A DNA stretch of 64,000 bases from Mugil cephalus (taxonomy: Eukaryota; Chordata; Actinopteri; Mugiliformes; Mugilidae). Position 1 is the stretch's first letter, and each line of letters starts with the position of its first letter. Under the pieces are notes generated by a model, which was not told where the DNA came from, made no database searches, and saw only the letters and a list, made by a program, of their open reading frames with translations. The DNA is taken from the NCBI RefSeq assembly GCF_022458985.1, contig NC_061779.1, forward strand, positions 11,048,501 to 11,112,500. Direction: 5' to 3'. The translations under genes and the position numbers were made by a program. Shown here in pieces: positions 59,803 through 64,000 of the stretch.

Positions 59803-59955
59803 GAATCCACAGAAACCCCTCCCAACAACCCATAGGACACAAAGGTCCCCGCTAACAGGACACCCATGTCCATTCTTTGATGAATCACAACTGTATCGAA
59901 GCCACAAAGGAGACCTACACTATATTAGGAGGGTGGTCATAATGTTATGTCCGGT
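59803..59955 (+). mobile_element. Tc1/mariner-like terminal fragment (copy E)
   Basis: Ends GGTGGTCATAATGTTATGTC, the inverse of the left terminus of copy C. The interior CCACAGAAACCCCTCCCAAC and AGGACACCCATGTCCATTCT matches the inverse of 48655-48770. It lies upstream of nudt4, between it and ube2n. Confidence 0.65.
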
Positions 59956-60223
59956 CAGTGCACAGCAGCATGTGAAGATGAAGCCTTCAATGAGGGTGTA
60001 AAATTTATAAAGCTCAGGGCCTCCCTCTAGTGGCTGAGGACAGCTCTTAAACGACTGTATGGGTTCACTGTAGAAATATGTAAAGGAAAATTACTCATGA
60101 CTGTTGGCAACTGACCTCTGACCTTCAACACAAACTGGATTCATTTAAAAGCAGCTGCAGTATTCATCAAACTTCATGTATCGCTGTAAAAAACACACAC
60201 TGAATATTTATTAATCAACAATA

Positions 60224-61338
60224 TTTATTTACAGAACATAAAGGTATGAAGGTGGACTGTTTGATAGCTTTCTGAGTGCAGGAAAATATTTCCTCTTCAG
60301 ATTAATAATGAACTTATGTACAGACAGTGAACTGAATACAGACTTTTTTTCAGTGAAAGGTCAACCAAGGCCTTTGAAACTCAAAGCCTTCATTGACCGT
60401 TGAGAGATTGATCCCTTGACAATCCAGCATTTCGTCTTCCACTCCCCTCATCAAACAACTGTCGGCTCAAATGTAACCGCTGCATTGTGAAATAAATTCC
60501 TTTGGGAGCAGGTGGAGGAAAAAAAAAAAAAAAAAAGAGGACAGTGATGCCATGAGGGGAGGAGCAAGTTTTGTTAGTATACATCGCAAGAAGGTTTCAC
60601 ATATAAAAAGACTGGATATGGTAATAACACGTATGTGCTAAAAGCTAAGGAAAGGTCCATGATGTCCACCGTACCCTCCGAACTCTCTATGACGCCATCC
60701 ACAAGTCTACAGAGTGGACGTAGAGGTTAATGTGACAGTGGCAGGCTCAGTTTGTTTACTTTTAGTCGTAGCGTTTTTTAATGAAGCCCCGTGTTACTCA
60801 AAGACAGAGCAGGGCGATGATTGTTATGCGTCCTGCTGGCAAGTCTACACAGGACAAATCCCTCTCCACGTGAGATTCTACATAGTAGTAGTTAGCTGCT
60901 TTTAACAAGCAAATAGGGACACGAGAAAAAGCATTAAAAGAAACATTAAAAGTATATCGCATTGACCACACCTAGACAGTTTCTCATGCCCGCTGCTCCG
61001 CCTCCACCAAAACGCACATTCACCCAAAAATGTGGGACATAAATAAACGCTCTTTCTCCTGTGGGACAGACAAAGCCAGGTGTGTAGATCTAAAACCTCT
61101 GCCCATGCATTTGAATAGTAGTGAGTTAGGACGAAGACAAGTCATTTCATTACTAGTGAGCATTTAAATCACCACATCAGCAGTTGTTACTATACATACA
61201 CATATATATGTGTATATATGTATATGTACACACATAATAAAAGACTGTGTCCTTAAAACAAAGTTGGAGGAGGTCTTGGCAGCACGTAAGTTGTGTCCAC
61301 ACTTGACTTCCACATGTGTCTCCGCTTGTCAGGCTGCT
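60224..61338 (-). other. ube2n: Probable ube2n 3' UTR
   Basis: Minus-strand AATAAA occurs at 60224-60229 and 60207-60212, about 1.1 kb after the ube2n stop. The stretch between has no conserved coding sequence. It contains an ATGTATATATGTGTA-type repeat (61196-61230). The limits are inferred from the signals only. Confidence 0.45.
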
Positions 61339-62908
61339 TTACACTTCATTTTTGCTTCCAGCATAAAGCCTGGTCCATGACTTGGCTGTTATAAAAAAAA
61401 AAAAAAAAAAACAACCATTATATGAGGATGGGCATAAAGCAACAACACTTTACAAAGCACGCAATATGGAAATGAAAACATCCAGAATATGGCAAGTGTG
61501 CATATTTACTTTATATGTGTTGGTGCACAATAACAGAAAAATGATCTGTGGGTGGACTGGCTCAGTCTGTGTCCCATCTTTAGTTATGGGAACAATAAAC
61601 TAACGGAAACAAAAACCTACTGGCCAGTTGTGCTGGTGAAAGTACAAAAAAACTTTCACCTAAACACAACGCGAAGACTACAACCATGGGCCCAGCAAGC
61701 ATGTACACTCTAGTGGAAGTAGTTTATAATATTTGTTGTTTAAAAGGGGAAACAGGACAAGCTACTGATAACTGGGAGGTTAGGAAAACCTAGGCACTGT
61801 GGTACAGAGGTGACCTCTCTTGAATCATGATGATCAGTTGGTCTATTTATTCTAGATAATCATGTTGTGAAAATATTCACGTATTTCAGATGAGGTGAGA
61901 TGTAAAATGAGAAGCTAGCTTTTGCATCTTGTTTTGGTGTTCATTAAATAAACACATGTACCTGAGGTATAAGGAAATTACATTAAAAACTCTAATAAAC
62001 ATGGATGAATAATTATGCAGTATAATTTTTAATCTAAATCTAAATAATACAAGATTTTAAGGATATTACTCCACAAAATGTGTTCTGTTCTGTTCGGTTC
62101 TGTATTTCAGGCTGTTGAGTGACTGCAGCACTAGGCGCGAGCTGTGGGAAACGTGATAAGCCTTCTGCTGAACCAGGCCAAATCACAGCTCTCACCTGTT
62201 TCTATGGCTTCAGCTTCACTGGACTTCCACTTCTCTGCGACGTCATTTGCTAGGGGATCATCAGGGTTGGGTGCACTTAGTAAAGCCTGGATTGATAGCA
62301 GCACTGTGCGAATCTGCAGAGCTGGTGACCATTTATCTACATAAGGACAAATGGGAAACCACAGAGGGACAACAAAGTGTAAGACACTGAAAAGAGAGTA
62401 AAAAGGAGAATGATGCATCTCTTCATTCTGCAGTAGCAGAGCAGTGAAGACAGCAGCAGCAGCAGCGGCGGCGGTGGCACAAACTCCAGTCAGGGTGTAA
62501 AGTGTAACATAAGAGGTGTTTGAGCTTTTGAACAAGATGAAATTGTCAGTTCATTCACAAGTCAAACATCACAGCAAACAATACATACAAGCTGTCCTTC
62601 GGTACTAGGTCTGACCCGACAGAACAAAGACAACAGTGAAGTGAATTTTAATGTGGCTTACCTTTCAAAATGTCTAGACATATTCTCCCCAACTTGTCGA
62701 CGTTGGGATGATATATTTTGGTCATGAAACGTACTTTAGGAGCTGCCATGGGGTATTCTTCCGGTAAAAACAGTTCAAGTTTAAACGTGCCTCCTTCAAA
62801 AGGTGAGTCCTGAGGCCCAGAAATGACCACATGAAAGTAGCGTGCGTTGCTTTCGTCTGGCTCCGCCTTGATGCCTGGGACCGGCTCTGCAAGCAAGCGC
62901 TGAGTTTC
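61339..62908 (-). CDS. ube2n: Ubiquitin-conjugating enzyme E2 N (Ubc13), exons 2-4
   Basis: E2 that, with a UEV partner (UBE2V1/2), builds K63-linked ubiquitin chains in DNA damage tolerance and NF-kB signalling (family knowledge). Exons: 62662-62908, 62196-62336, 61339-61385, with GT-AG sites and frame kept. With the expected ten-residue exon 1 missing, these cover residues 11-154. The HPN motif is in [19 protein letters not shown], and the active-site cysteine falls at 87 in human numbering. The sequence is nearly identical to mammalian UBE2N up to about residue 130. The last exon gives [15 protein letters not shown] before TAA, where human ends ARAWTRLYAMNNI, so the extreme C-terminus differs and is two residues longer. 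Exon 1 (MAGLPRRIIK expected) was searched for by eye up to 64000 and not seen. Confidence 0.95.
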
Positions 62909-62949
62909 CTGGTAAATAAACAGAAAAGAGTATCTAAATTGTAATGTGT

Positions 62950-63305
62950 TTTCTGGTGCCTGGTTGTTGTCTTGTCTCCTTGCTCACACTCTTCCTCCGT
63001 ATCTAATTAGGCTCACCCAGGACTGGTAGGAGCACCTGAACCAGCCACAGCAGATCACTGATCAGCTCCCTTTATAAGGAATGCCATGGCTTCCCTCCCT
63101 TGGTCTGCGTCGTGCAAGTTTTTTTCTGTCGCTAACGAAGACTTTTAGGCTTTGAGTTAGTTTTAGTGCCTCTGAGGGAGAGACAGTCTCCTTCCCTGGC
63201 AGCTGATTTTGTGTTTTCCTTCCCCTGGAGTTTACAGCATGTTCGCTTGGCCTTTTTTATCCCCTGTAGAGTTAATAAACTCATGCTGACTTTCCCCCAA
63301 CCCCA
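62950..63305. repeat. Repeat-like block with TATA-type and polyadenylation-type signals
   Basis: A GC-balanced block in ube2n intron 1 contains CCCTTTATAAGGAATGCC near 63069 and GTTAATAAACTCATGCTGAC near 63271. The spacing is like a solo LTR or a promoter-bearing repeat, and the ending resembles a fish dispersed repeat I have seen. No coding sequence and no clear target duplication were found. Confidence 0.3.
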
Positions 63306-63389
63306 GTCATCACAGCATTATTAGACTGCAAATGCTGCCCCAATAAGCAGCAAACAGCATGGAGCTTCAAAAAGAAATATATATATATA

Positions 63390-63440
63390 TGTATATATGT
63401 ATTGATATTGTATTGATCCCGGAGGGGAAATTATGTTCCA
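63390..63440. mobile_element. Short LINE/SINE tail-like remnant
   Basis: TATTGATCCCGGAGGGGAAA resembles the TTGATCCC...GGGGAAATT tails of fish non-LTR elements and the inverted form of 53301-53325. It is preceded by a TATATATG run (63378-63400). The rest of the window to 64000 is AT-rich ube2n intron 1 with nothing recognised. Confidence 0.35.
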
Positions 63441-64000
63441 CTTGTTTGACCCATCTATTTGTTTGTGTATCTGTTTGTGAGTACAGTTGGTGCACTGAGC
63501 TGCAGCCTCATTTTTGAGAATATGTCTATAAAATAAAAAAAATAAACTTAAATGAAACATTTTTTTATTTCTTTTTATTTTAATTTATAGGGTATGTACT
63601 GTATATATTGTTTTAAAATGTATTATATTATTATTTATTAGGTTTTATTTCATTGAATCCAAAGTATGGAGTTTTATTTAACTAGTTGACATAAAGAGAA
63701 ATACAAACAGATTTCTTTTTTATTTTGGTAGCACATGAAGAGAAGAAAGCAGCAGCACAGATTCCTAAGACGGAGTCGATCCCTCGCCCGTGCTGTAATT
63801 AAGGTTAATAAATTTACTGAACTTAAAGAAGCCTACCAGTAGGCTAATGCACAACCATAAATTCCTAACAAAATGCTGCTAAAGAAGACACAGAGCACGT
63901 TCTACACAAACGAAACAGTGATTTCAATAGGAGCAATCAATCTTTGCCTTTGAAAACAACTTGTCTCTCTAGCTCTTGCATAACCCCTTCAGTCTTTCAA

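Noticed and set aside
63000..64000. ube2n exon 1
   Set aside because: Looked for the reverse complement of MAGLPRRIIK followed by a donor. No match was seen, so the exon is taken to lie beyond the window.

Overview
The window is vertebrate nuclear DNA, most likely from a ray-finned (teleost) fish. All genes are split by GT-AG introns. The exons encode five vertebrate proteins, introns are compact (often 80 to 400 bases), and decayed fish-type Tc1/mariner, hAT-like and non-LTR repeat fragments lie between the exons together with long microsatellites. There are no bacterial or phage features.

Layout from left to right. (1) 222-10948, minus strand: the first eleven coding exons of itpr2, the type 2 inositol 1,4,5-trisphosphate receptor of the endoplasmic reticulum. 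The rest of the gene lies beyond base 1. (2) 10949-15129: a repeat-rich intergenic stretch ending in a probable plekhg7 promoter. (3) 16202-26822, plus strand: a complete plekhg7 (RhoGEF with DH and PH domains; 16 coding exons, 734 residues). (4) 29730-46484, minus strand: a complete eea1 (early endosome antigen 1; 29 coding exons, 1395 residues) with an N-terminal C2H2 finger, a long coiled coil and a C-terminal FYVE domain. Its 3' end converges on that of plekhg7. (5) 48147-58900, minus strand: a complete nudt4 (diphosphoinositol polyphosphate phosphohydrolase 2; 5 exons, 189 residues). (6) 61339-62908, minus strand: exons 2-4 of ube2n (Ubc13). Its first coding exon was not found and is probably beyond base 64000.

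The block plekhg7-eea1-nudt4-ube2n matches human 12q22 as I remember it, which helps confirm the gene names. Having itpr2 (human 12p) directly beside it, and having nudt4 on the same strand as eea1 and ube2n, look like lineage rearrangements. The genes are not an operon. Three of them touch inositol or phosphoinositide biology: itpr2 binds IP3, eea1 binds PI3P, and nudt4 cleaves inositol pyrophosphates. This is probably coincidence of position.

All exon joins were worked out by hand from splice sites, reading frame and remembered family sequences. Every join keeps the frame. I see no new molecular system. The points most worth checking are two GC-AG introns, loss of the NAGNAG acceptor that gives mammalian NUDT4 its two isoforms, a 45-base itpr2 exon at the place of the ITPR1 SI splice segment, a likely G-quadruplex in the eea1 3' UTR, and several decayed Tc1/mariner copies concentrated around nudt4.
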